Shown piece after piece: positions 14,439 through 22,505 of a stretch of DNA of 37,759 bases. How positions within the stretch are numbered: position 1 is the stretch's first letter; each line of letters opens with the position of its first letter. The DNA comes from Desulfobacterales bacterium (GTDB lineage Bacteria; Desulfobacterota; Desulfobacteria; Desulfobacterales; JAFDCJ01), in assembly GCA_020345785.1 (NCBI GenBank), contig CP070771.1, forward strand, positions 3,032,105-3,069,863. Direction: 5' to 3'. A model generated the notes under the pieces. The model searched no databases. It saw only the letters and a list, made by a program, of their open reading frames with translations, and was not told the DNA's origin. The position numbers were made by a program, and so were the translations under genes.

Positions 14439-16733
14439 ATGGCAAAAGAAAAAAGTCAATGGCGTATTTTGTTCATTGTCTGTGGTGCAATCAGTTGTTT
14501 TTTACTGATTATCACGCTCCCGTGGACGGTGTTTGAGTCCCCGGATCTGGAGAATGAGACCGTTGTCGGCAAAGGGTCGGTCAGTAATCTGCAAAAGACA
14601 TATGAACGGTGGGCTGCGGTCTACGGCGCGGCCGAGCCGGCAGGTCCAGTGGTCAGCCTGATCTGGAACAAGGGTCTCTCAAGCGAATTCAGTAAGGCCA
14701 GGGGTATCGCTCAGTTTAACCTGGAGAGGGGTACCGTTAGCGTCCGGATCAAGGGCCTCGAAGATTCCAGCATTTCCGAGGTGTGGTTGGTGGATAACCG
14801 GCCCGGTCCCGGGCGCAGTGTGTTGCCTGAGCCGGGCGACAAGATGGTGAATGCCGGCAGTCTGCAGTTCGAAGGTGATCATGCCTGGCTGGATGTGCAG
14901 ATGGCTGAACTGACGGACTTCAAAGTGGATCTGGTTGTCGTGTCGCGGCGCGACGGAAATTGCGGTCGTAACGGAGTACTTTACGGTACCATGTCACTCT
15001 TCCAAAAGATCTATCACTATCCCGAACAAACGCCGGAGCCCTGGCAGCAAGCCACCAGCGCAGGATCTTCACTCATCAACACGGCGCATGCAACGGGTGT
15101 GACGCCCCCGGACTTCTTCCCCGGTTTGGACTCGGATTTAATCAATGAAGGGAGACGTCTGTTCTTCAATGAGACCTTCGAAGGGAACGGCCGCACTTGC
15201 GGCACATGTCATCCGGAGAACGCAAACCTCACGATTAATGCGAAGTTTATCGCCACGCTGCCCGATAGTGATCCTCTGTTCATCGTCGAGCAGGAATATC
15301 GGCCGGATGGTACGCCGAATCCCCTGTTCAATGATTTCCGTATGGAGAAGCCGGCGTTGATGCGAAAGGTGGGTTTGATCCTGGAGAATACCAATGGGTT
15401 TGGAGACCTGGACAACAACTTCACCATGCGCGCGGTGAATCATGTCCTGAGCGTCCGCACCACCCTTAATCCACCCCCCGCCTTGGCATTCGACGACGGC
15501 ACCTTGCCGGTGGATCTCGACGACCTCGAGTTCGACCAGCGCACGGGATGGAGTGGCGATGGTACGCCCACGGGCTTTCGGCCTGATTTTGACCGAGAGC
15601 TGACGGGCTCGCTAAGGGACTTCGCGGTTGGCGCGGTTGTTCAGCATTTCACCAGGACCCTGACTCGTTCCGCCATCCCCGGCGAAAATGGCGAGACCCA
15701 GCCTGACTTTCGTATGCCCACCGAGGCCGAGCTCGATGCGATCGAGGTCTTCATGCTGTCCTTGGGACGGCAAACGGAGAACGATGATCTGAATACGATT
15801 AGGCTCACCGACGAGGTTGCCGATCGAGGCCGACTGAACTACATGGGCTTCAACGTGTTCGATGCAGATCCGACTGACGGTCGACCTCCCCTCAACTGTA
15901 ATGCCTGTCATTTCAACGGCGGCGGCAACACCAACCCCACGTTCCCGTTCCCGCCGGGCGTCACACCTAACCACGACCTGCCCGACCTAGCCGCAGCCGG
16001 TGGTGCCATTGAGAGCCACAACCGCTCCTTTGGGCCGCGGGTGGAGGAGCTGGTGGACCAGGCAGGTGATATCATCGTCCAGGTCGTCGATGACCCCAGC
16101 GTCAAATTCAATAACCCCAATGGGCCGGAGTTCGATTGTCCGACAGCGGCCGGGCTATTGACGAGGGACGGATGCGCAACCAACCCCTTCGACAACGGGT
16201 TCGGTGGATTCATCGGGGCAGAGCCTAGGCAAGTGCCCGATCGGTTCAATGCCCCACCGGTCTTCGAGGCCATGGATAACCCGCCGTTCTTCCACGGGCA
16301 TCAGATCAACACGGTCGAGGGTTCTGTGGCCTTTTACACCAGCACGCGGCACTTTCGCGACGGAACCTCAGCCGGTCCCATCGTGCCTTTAAACGGCGCC
16401 CAAGTCATCAATGTGGCCCGTTTCATGCGCGTCATGGGTGCGGACTTTAACGCTGAGTCGGCCATCACCTTGCTCGAAAAGGCCCTACAATTCCCCGACA
16501 ATCAAAAAGCGCACAAGAAGACCAACATGAAGTTGGCTCTAGCCGAGATCGAAGACGCCGTCGAGCTCCTGGAGGCTGTTCAGCTGCATTTCTCAGATGC
16601 CGTTCCGCTGTTTGAAGAGGCAAGGATTATCCTCGAGAAGGCCTTGTCGTCCGCGAATAACGGTAAGCTGGAGATGGCGATCAACAGTCTGGAGGCTGCC
16701 CAAGCCGCGATGATCGATAGAAGCGGCAGTTAA
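14439..16733 (+). CDS. Membrane-anchored di-heme cytochrome, MauG/cytochrome c peroxidase-like
   Basis: This 764-aa protein has one N-terminal transmembrane helix (ILFIVCGAISCFLLIITLP, about residues 10-30). A beta-rich domain of unknown type follows (about 50-190). Two c-type heme sites are CGTCH (254-258) and CNACH (487-491). Near residues 610-650 the segment FNAPPVFEAMDNPPFFHGHQ and VEGSVAFY resembles the loop of MauG/CCP-family di-heme enzymes. A helical tail of about 90 residues contains heptad-like Leu/Ala repeats (ITLLEKALQF, EDAVELLEAV). ATG 14439 follows AAGGAGGA by 6 nt. Base composition is visibly more GC-rich than the neighbours (for example 15480-15760), which suggests transfer. 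A peroxidase or other periplasmic electron-transfer role is likely; the substrate is unknown. Confidence 0.8.
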   Translation: MAKEKSQWRILFIVCGAISCFLLIITLPWTVFESPDLENETVVGKGSVSNLQKTYERWAAVYGAAEPAGPVVSLIWNKGLSSEFSKARGIAQFNLERGTVSVRIKGLEDSSISEVWLVDNRPGPGRSVLPEPGDKMVNAGSLQFEGDHAWLDVQMAELTDFKVDLVVVSRRDGNCGRNGVLYGTMSLFQKIYHYPEQTPEPWQQATSAGSSLINTAHATGVTPPDFFPGLDSDLINEGRRLFFNETFEGNGRTCGTCHPENANLTINAKFIATLPDSDPLFIVEQEYRPDGTPNPLFNDFRMEKPALMRKVGLILENTNGFGDLDNNFTMRAVNHVLSVRTTLNPPPALAFDDGTLPVDLDDLEFDQRTGWSGDGTPTGFRPDFDRELTGSLRDFAVGAVVQHFTRTLTRSAIPGENGETQPDFRMPTEAELDAIEVFMLSLGRQTENDDLNTIRLTDEVADRGRLNYMGFNVFDADPTDGRPPLNCNACHFNGGGNTNPTFPFPPGVTPNHDLPDLAAAGGAIESHNRSFGPRVEELVDQAGDIIVQVVDDPSVKFNNPNGPEFDCPTAAGLLTRDGCATNPFDNGFGGFIGAEPRQVPDRFNAPPVFEAMDNPPFFHGHQINTVEGSVAFYTSTRHFRDGTSAGPIVPLNGAQVINVARFMRVMGADFNAESAITLLEKALQFPDNQKAHKKTNMKLALAEIEDAVELLEAVQLHFSDAVPLFEEARIILEKALSSANNGKLEMAINSLEAAQAAMIDRSGS

Positions 16734-17168
16734 GACATCGAGAAGCAAAGGAAAAAAAAGAGTCTGGGAGGAAGTGGCCTTCAAGGCCACTCCTCTCAAT
16801 TTATAGTGATTGTCAGAATTATATTCCGTTTCATTATATTGGTGTTCATCGAAAAGCTTTACGGGCGGATATAAAATCCGCCCCTACACATTTAGCAAAT
16901 AGGATGCATTCGGAACAAAATTATGAAAACTGCTCTAATAGCATATATCTGTATGCTTATAAAATGAATCGGAGTGTGACAGAAAAAAGCAAGCGTTCTT
17001 CTTTAAACCTGGGATTTTTTTCCCCAGGGCTTTTCTGTTTTTAAGTACCGATACACATTTCACTATTTTCGATTCCTCCGATTTGAAAAAGCAACTTCTT
17101 ATCTTTTATTTCCGGATTGAACCCGGGTATTTGTCCGACCGAGTGAATCTCCCGCCGCCGGGATCCCA
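16734..17168. other. Convergent gap with hairpins and a dispersed repeat
   Basis: This 435-base gap between convergent genes holds no gene. It contains a hairpin at 16768-16795 (AGTGGCCTT / AAGGCCACT), a perfect GGGCGGAT-ATAAA-ATCCGCCC hairpin at 16863-16883 of a widely dispersed type, a terminator at 17008-17042, and the second copy (17048-17107) of the 60-bp repeat found at 7637-7696. Confidence 0.7.
17008..17042 (+). terminator. Rho-independent terminator after the cytochrome gene
   Basis: CCTGGG (17008-17013) pairs with CCCAGG (17023-17028) and is followed by a T-rich tract CTTTTCTGTTTTT. The stem is short but the layout is canonical for the plus strand. Confidence 0.55.
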
Positions 17169-17771
17169 TCAGCCGATATAATAAACACAGGGATCCGTGC
17201 CTTTTTCGGGCAGCATTTGCCAGCCATTGTATTTTTTAATCAACGTACTCACGCTCGAGGAATCATCGGACAAATCCCCAAAGACCCGGGCGCCGGTGGG
17301 ACAGACCTCACAGCACGACGGTTGATCTCCGGCTTCCACGCGGTGATAACAGAAATCACATTTGGTTGCGACTTTATTTAAAATTGGTTGATGAACCGGT
17401 TTTTCAAAAACCGTCTCGCCGTCCATATAAACCGTGCGACTATCCAGGACCAGGGTGCGCACGTGATAGGGACAGTGCTCGATACAGGCGCAGCATCCGA
17501 TGCAGAGCTCATAATCAATCATGACCACGCCGTCCTCCCGCCGGTAGGTGGCTTGGGTCGGGCAAACCTCGGCACAGGTCGGCTGCTCGCAATGATTGCA
17601 CAACACCGGCACAAAAATCCGGTTGCTGTCCGGGAACTTCCCCAGTTCCTTTTCCAGCACAGCCGTCTGCAGGACACCGCCGGGCGAATTATGCTCCGAT
17701 TTACAGGCAACCACACAGGCATTGCAGCCGATGCATTTCTTTAAGTCGATCACCATACCGTATCTGGCCAA
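17169..17771 (-). CDS. 4x[4Fe-4S] ferredoxin subunit of molybdopterin oxidoreductase (NrfC/PsrB/DmsB-like)
   Basis: This 200-aa electron-transfer subunit has four cysteine groups: CIGCNACVVAC (13-23), CNHCEQPTCAEVC (58-70), CIGCCACIEHC (90-100) and a C-terminal CDFC ... CCEVC set. That is the four-cluster arrangement of DmsB/PsrB/NrfC proteins, which wire a molybdopterin active site to a membrane subunit. The start is TTG 17771. Its ribosome-binding site GGAGGAG lies in the last codons of the upstream catalytic gene, 5 nt away, so the two are tightly coupled. No Tat or Sec signal is present. Its partners are the catalytic subunit (17777-20332) and probably the membrane cytochrome (20575-21723). 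Confidence 0.93.
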   Translation of the reverse strand: MARYGMVIDLKKCIGCNACVVACKSEHNSPGGVLQTAVLEKELGKFPDSNRIFVPVLCNHCEQPTCAEVCPTQATYRREDGVVMIDYELCIGCCACIEHCPYHVRTLVLDSRTVYMDGETVFEKPVHQPILNKVATKCDFCYHRVEAGDQPSCCEVCPTGARVFGDLSDDSSSVSTLIKKYNGWQMLPEKGTDPCVYYIG

Positions 17772-17776
17772 ATCTT

Positions 17777-20332
17777 TTACTCCTCCACTTTGTTAATTCT
17801 GACTCTGACGCACATGTCAATCTGTCCGCTGAGGGTATCGATTCTGTCCAGCGCCGGTCTGGGCAGCAAGGCATTGTGCAACACCCCTTTGTTTTTGGAT
17901 ATCGGCATGCCTTTCGCCCAGTGACCAAAGGTACCGCAACAGTTTACACAATCCGGGTGCACCAGTTCGGTTACTTTGAGCCGTCCCGTGTATTGGCCGT
18001 ATTTCGATTCGACCCGGACCAGATCACCGGTCTTGAGATTCCTCCTCTGCGCTGTGGACGTATGTACCATAACATTGTAGGTGTACGGATTATCCCTGGA
18101 AAGCTCGTCTATCCAAAGATTTTCGGTGGTAATGGAAAACTGATGGGTGGGAACCTTGTTGTTGGTGGCAATCAGGTCGTAGTCCTCATCCTCATCATGG
18201 GCCTCACAGGGAATCCAGATTGGCACCGGGCTGTAAGGTGTAAGATCCCATTCCAACGCCAGCGCGTCCATTATCTTTTTAACGTCTTCTTTGTGGTCCA
18301 GGTAATATTCGAGGTAGATAGGCACTCGGGAGGGCATAAACATCCGTGGATAGGCTTCTTTAACCGTTTTTTCCCGCAAAACGGCACTCGAGCTTTCGGT
18401 GAAGTCGGCCAGATCAAGATCCGGTCCGAAAATGGTCCGCGCCTGGCGTTCGGCAATATCCCTGACGGTATAATGTTTGCCTGGCTCCAATTTTAATTCA
18501 TCACTCAGGTGCCACATTTCATTGCCGAACTGGTACATGTCGTCCAATATTTCCAGACGCTGCGCCAGTTCAAGGTAGATTTGCATCCAGGGCGTTGCCT
18601 TCCCGGGCGGCTCGACCACCGGCTGTCGCAACAGGAAATACCAGGATCCCTGACCCGGTGCGATAAAGGCGTAGGGATCATTGGCCGGAAACATATCCCA
18701 TCGCTCAAAATCATGGGCATCCGGCAGGACAATATCGGCAAATTCGGTCGTTTCATCAATAAACATGCTGATGGAAAGCTGGAATTTGAGCTTTTTTAGC
18801 GTGGCAGCCATCGCCTCGGGGCTGTGACTGTTCATCATGTGGTTGGTTCGGCCGTGAATCATGGCCTCCGCTTGATAGGGGATGCCGAATTTTTCGGGTT
18901 CTTCAATGCCCAGCGGATAGAGCCCCCTGGTAAACAGCGCCGTCGGGAAGAGTTCCTGAAGATCCAATGTCTGGGGCACCCGGGCCCTTCTGCCGGGATA
19001 GGGCTTATTGTATTTGGCGATGAAATCCGAGGGGATGATCAGTCCGTCTTCAGATACGCCGGCATCCCAATAGGGCCCAACGGGATTGACGCCCCGCTGT
19101 CCGCCCGGAACGTCGACGGCGCCCACCAGCAGGTTCAGCAAATGGATGGCGAAACAACTGTTCATACCGCCTTTGTGGGCGGCGCCGCCTCTTTTGTAGT
19201 CAATACCGGCCGGACGATACGGCAGCGTGTAACCGTCGATGTCGATCGTACCGCCGATGCCGGCGGCTTCACAGAACTCCCGGGTTATTTTTCGTATCCT
19301 CTCGAGGGGGATGGTGCAAATTTGCGCCATTTGTGCAACATCAACGCTGCTCAAATGCTCCTTTAACACCTGGAAGGCAGGCTTGCCGGGTTGCCCGGAG
19401 ATTTCATAATCGCCCTCGATGGCGGGGTCTTTTAAACTGTCATCGTCGAATGGCTTGGCTCGGCCGTCTAAAAGATCCCAAACGAGCGGCTTGTTGGTGA
19501 CACTGTCTCTCAGATAACGGCCATCGGGTTTTATAAGGTAAGGACCGTTGGTCTGATGCTTAATAAATTGAACATCATAGATGCCCAGTTCGATCACCAT
19601 TGTATGCAGCATGGCAAGCGCCAGGGCCCCATCGGTTCCGGGTTTGACCGGCAGCCACTCATCCGCTTTTGAGGCCGCATTGGAGCAAAACGGATCGATG
19701 ACCACCAGCTTGGCCCCTTTTCGTCTGGCCTCAGCCATTTCAGACCCGGCCGCCAGAGGTATGGTGTTCACCAGATGCCCGAGTTGGGTTCCCCATAACA
19801 CCGCATATTTACACCTGAGAAAATCGATTTCTGAATTCAAGGTTCCGTTGGTAATCAACCAGGCCGGATGGGATGCGGACCCGCAGTAATCTGCGCGATT
19901 CCAATGCATGTTGTTCGTGCCAAAAGCCCTGCCAAAGGCACCGCTCAGCCGGTAGCCGGAAATGTCAAAATGTGAAATAATAAGCTTGCGCGGATCTTCC
20001 TGCCGAATTCGTTTCAACTCCTTAACGACGGTATCCATGGCTTCTTCCCATGAGATTTCTACCCATCTCGGATCGACGCCGATGCCTTTTTGGGGATTGG
20101 TCCGTTTCAAGGGTCTGGTTACCCGCGATGGGTGATGAACGTCCAACGCACGCCCGATTCCCTTGGCACAAATGTACCCCCTGGAATTCGCCGCCTTCGG
20201 ATCGCCCTTGACTTCGACGACTTTGCCGTTTACACGGTGCACTTTAATACCGCAGCAGTTGTAACACCCGGCACAAACGGTGGGCACCCAGACATCGTCG
20301 CCTTTGATCAGGTATTGTTTATCGTCAAGCAT
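17777..20332 (-). CDS. Molybdopterin (DMSO reductase family) oxidoreductase catalytic subunit
   Basis: This 851-aa protein is a bis-MGD Mo/W enzyme. An N-terminal [4Fe-4S] site is formed by Cys20, Cys23, Cys27 and Cys55 (CAGCYNCC ... GYICAKG), with the usual Lys57 after the last Cys. Cys150 in NRADYCGSASHPAW is the probable Mo ligand. Cofactor-binding segments include VLWGTQLGHLVNT, KLVVIDPFCSNAASKADEWLPVKPGTDGALALAM and a C-terminal molydop-binding domain (STAQRRNLKTGDLVRVESKYG). It looks closest in style to PsrA/PhsA/ArrA-type reductases, but I cannot name a substrate. There is no twin-arginine signal, so a cytoplasmic location is expected, which is unusual for that group. ATG 20332 follows AGAGGA. 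The operon also encodes cyclic amidohydrolases, so an N-heterocycle or related substrate is possible. Confidence 0.9.
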   Translation of the reverse strand: MLDDKQYLIKGDDVWVPTVCAGCYNCCGIKVHRVNGKVVEVKGDPKAANSRGYICAKGIGRALDVHHPSRVTRPLKRTNPQKGIGVDPRWVEISWEEAMDTVVKELKRIRQEDPRKLIISHFDISGYRLSGAFGRAFGTNNMHWNRADYCGSASHPAWLITNGTLNSEIDFLRCKYAVLWGTQLGHLVNTIPLAAGSEMAEARRKGAKLVVIDPFCSNAASKADEWLPVKPGTDGALALAMLHTMVIELGIYDVQFIKHQTNGPYLIKPDGRYLRDSVTNKPLVWDLLDGRAKPFDDDSLKDPAIEGDYEISGQPGKPAFQVLKEHLSSVDVAQMAQICTIPLERIRKITREFCEAAGIGGTIDIDGYTLPYRPAGIDYKRGGAAHKGGMNSCFAIHLLNLLVGAVDVPGGQRGVNPVGPYWDAGVSEDGLIIPSDFIAKYNKPYPGRRARVPQTLDLQELFPTALFTRGLYPLGIEEPEKFGIPYQAEAMIHGRTNHMMNSHSPEAMAATLKKLKFQLSISMFIDETTEFADIVLPDAHDFERWDMFPANDPYAFIAPGQGSWYFLLRQPVVEPPGKATPWMQIYLELAQRLEILDDMYQFGNEMWHLSDELKLEPGKHYTVRDIAERQARTIFGPDLDLADFTESSSAVLREKTVKEAYPRMFMPSRVPIYLEYYLDHKEDVKKIMDALALEWDLTPYSPVPIWIPCEAHDEDEDYDLIATNNKVPTHQFSITTENLWIDELSRDNPYTYNVMVHTSTAQRRNLKTGDLVRVESKYGQYTGRLKVTELVHPDCVNCCGTFGHWAKGMPISKNKGVLHNALLPRPALDRIDTLSGQIDMCVRVRINKVEE

Positions 20333-20397
20333 CTTTTTCCTCTAGCGGCCTTTATCTTGTAGGAGATTGGCAGAAAACTTGAGGCGTCATGTGTCAG

Positions 20398-20560
20398 CCC
20401 CGCCGCTGGCCGCGCAGCGGCCAGTTTGATCGGTAAATGAACTAACGAACGTCCAACATCGAATTTGGTATTCTGTCATTTTTAAGTTTAAAAGATAGAG
20501 CGGAGCGATTCCAACCTTCGAAATTCTGCGGTTCGATATTCTGCTGTTCTGCGGTTCGCT
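20398..20560 (+). repeat. Composite GC-hairpin / GAACGTCCAACATCGAA repeat, copy 1
   Basis: In the 242-base gap inside the minus-strand operon, a perfect hairpin CTGGCCGC-GCA-GCGGCCAG (20406-20424) is followed by TTTGATCG, GAACGTCCAACATCGAA (20447-20463), GG-ATTCTGTC and then iterated TTCTGCGGTTCG units. The same order of blocks recurs at 24247-24465 and, inverted, at 35940-36045. It is a dispersed element, not a gene. Confidence 0.7.
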
Positions 20561-20574
20561 TTTCATTTTCTCCG

Positions 20575-21723
20575 TCAGGAGGACACCTCGCGGCTTCCCA
20601 ACTTGTCGGCGGATCTTTCCCCGGCGTAGGTCAGCATGGGCTCGTATGGAACGGACTGCGCAATCCGTTCCATTCTTCGCTTTCGAACGGGACATTCCTC
20701 GTGGCAGCCTCCGCCATGACTGCACCCGTCCCTTTCTATCATTTGCCGATTGGCAGCCGTTGCACGATCTTGGTATTGTTGGGAAACTTCCGCAATCACA
20801 AGACTGACGGGTGTGCTGACCATGTGAAACAACTTGCTGAACGCCAGCAAAGCCAGTCCGAAAAAACAGGCCATAAAGTGAATATACCGCACAACAGTTC
20901 TGGCTTCGATGCGATCCAGGCGCAGAGCGAAGGGTTTAATTAATCTCGACAACGGATAGGATATAAAGGCAGATTGGGGGCGGGAGTGACAGTCCCAACA
21001 GTTCGTTTCGTGCAACTCCAGGCCCTTGGCAAGCGTTTGACCTGAAACCGGTAAATCAACGTTTGGCGAAACCAGACCGAAATTTTCCACCCAATAACTC
21101 TCAAGCGCCAGTTTATCCACCGGCTCATCAATATCGCTATATTCCGCGACCATATCCTCGAACTCGGCCTGAGAGGTAATTTTCAAACTTTCCAGCAAAA
21201 AACCGGACCCGATGACCACGGCCAGAATAGCGATGGCATATATATCCATGCCGCTGGTTTTGATCCGCCCTTTCAAAACAACTGCCCGGCGTATAATGGC
21301 CAGCACCAGGCCTGTCAAAACGAACATCCCGCCGAGATTTCGCAGGAAAATGAACGGATTCAGGGTGGATTGGTAATCCGGATAGAGGGCAACTGTAATA
21401 TGGCTGTCCAGGGCATGGAAAAGAAGCAGGAAGGCAAATCCGGCAAAAATAAGAATGTGCATTACCCAGACCAGCGGATCTTTTTTGTCCCTGAGTATTC
21501 TTAATTGCAGCAGAACATCAACGATGAGTACTTTAACTAGAGAAAATACCTTAACGCTGAAAATTACTGATGCGACACCCTTCAGACCTGATGCGATCCT
21601 TTGTGACGCTGCAATATTTCTATCACCGGTTCCAACGTATTTAGAAAACCACCTGCTGATTTTATAGATTAATCCAACCAGGAAAAGCAAAAGCGCTAGA
21701 TAAAGGACGGCATTGAAAAACAT
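20575..21723 (-). CDS. Membrane cytochrome b/c electron-transfer subunit (NarI/DsrM-like)
   Basis: This 382-aa membrane protein has about six hydrophobic helices, beginning MFFNAVLYLALLLFLVGLIY. Histidines within helices (WVMHILIFAGF, LLFHALDSH, RYIHFMACFFG, KLFHMVSTP) are candidate heme b ligands, as in NarI/DsrM/HdrE-type quinone-reactive subunits. A soluble loop before the last helices carries one heme c site, CWDCH. The C-terminal tail has a Cys/His patch, CSHGGGCHEEC. Its ATG overlaps the regulator stop (TAATG at 21725-21721). It replaces the NrfD-type anchor expected with such FeS/Mo subunits, so electrons may pass between the quinone pool and the Mo enzyme. That link is inference from the operon. 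Confidence 0.8.
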   Translation of the reverse strand: MFFNAVLYLALLLFLVGLIYKISRWFSKYVGTGDRNIAASQRIASGLKGVASVIFSVKVFSLVKVLIVDVLLQLRILRDKKDPLVWVMHILIFAGFAFLLLFHALDSHITVALYPDYQSTLNPFIFLRNLGGMFVLTGLVLAIIRRAVVLKGRIKTSGMDIYAIAILAVVIGSGFLLESLKITSQAEFEDMVAEYSDIDEPVDKLALESYWVENFGLVSPNVDLPVSGQTLAKGLELHETNCWDCHSRPQSAFISYPLSRLIKPFALRLDRIEARTVVRYIHFMACFFGLALLAFSKLFHMVSTPVSLVIAEVSQQYQDRATAANRQMIERDGCSHGGGCHEECPVRKRRMERIAQSVPYEPMLTYAGERSADKLGSREVSS

Positions 21724-22487
21724 TACGCAGATCCCCAGGCCGCTGTGTTGTGGGTTCGCTTACGTTTGAGTTTGACCATATACGAGTACTTGTCGGCGCG
21801 ATACAACACCGACACGTATTCAACCGGCTTTTTCTTGATGTCAAAAACGGTTCTCTCGGCTTTTAACAGAGGATCGCCGATACGGATATCTAAAAGCGCC
21901 GCTACTTCAGCATCGGCAATGGTGGCCTCGAGGGTTTGAATCGCCCGGTCCGCTCGTATACCCAAATCCTCTTCTAAAATCATCAGCAGCGGCTTGGATG
22001 ACACCTTGTCCCGGGGAACTTTTTCACCAATCTCGGCCGGCAGGTAATTCAGCACATATGAAAACGGGCTTTCCTCAATGTGCCGGACTTTTTCGATACG
22101 CAGCACTTTTTCGTCACCCGACGCTAATTGTTGCCTGACATTTTCCAGCGGTTCGATCCAGGAAATATCCAGCACTTCCGTCCGGGTCTGAATCCCCATA
22201 GAGATCAAATCCTCGATGGAACCGGTCAGCTTGGGGGGTCTGAGGGGCTTTACTTTTTCGGAAATAAAGGTTCCCCTTCCCCGCTGGCGAATAACAAGCC
22301 CTTCCTGTTCAAGCGACGCAAGTGCCTGCCGCACCGTAATGCGGCTGACCTTGTACTCTGCTGCCAAGGTATCTTCGCTGGGCAGAGATTTTTCTCTGGA
22401 AAATTTACCTGCAAAAATTTTGCGCCGCAAGATCGTTTCCAGCTGATAATAGAGCGGTATGGCTTTGTCTCTCTGGATCAGACGAAT
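21723..22487 (-). CDS. GntR-family (HutC type) transcriptional regulator
   Basis: An N-terminal winged helix (LPSEDTLAAEYKVSRITVRQALASLEQEGLVIRQRGRGTFIS) is followed by a UTRA ligand-binding domain (from about LTGSIEDLISMGIQTRTEVL to the end). The first canonical start is TTG 22430, but the same frame continues upstream with AIPLYYQLETILRRKIFAG, the conserved first helix of GntR domains. A Shine-Dalgarno-like AAAGGGGGGAG (22498-22488) directly precedes ATT 22487 and lies 6 nt before CTG 22481, so a non-canonical start is likely. I therefore extend the gene to 22487. It lies between a hydantoinase-like gene and the membrane cytochrome, overlaps the latter by 1 nt, and probably senses a pathway intermediate and controls this operon. 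Confidence 0.85.
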   Translation of the reverse strand: MRLIQRDKAIPLYYQLETILRRKIFAGKFSREKSLPSEDTLAAEYKVSRITVRQALASLEQEGLVIRQRGRGTFISEKVKPLRPPKLTGSIEDLISMGIQTRTEVLDISWIEPLENVRQQLASGDEKVLRIEKVRHIEESPFSYVLNYLPAEIGEKVPRDKVSSKPLLMILEEDLGIRADRAIQTLEATIADAEVAALLDIRIGDPLLKAERTVFDIKKKPVEYVSVLYRADKYSYMVKLKRKRTHNTAAWGSA

Positions 22488-22505
22488 CTCCCCCCTTTCG
22501 CTGGC

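Noticed and set aside
14255..14536. Open frame of 93 codons overlapping the start of the cytochrome gene
   Set aside because: It conflicts with the strong AAGGAGGA/ATG start of the cytochrome and shows no recognisable domain.
16863..16883. GGGCGGAT-ATAAA-ATCCGCCC as a transcription terminator
   Set aside because: There is no T-run on the plus strand after it; it fits better as a copy of a widely dispersed hairpin repeat.
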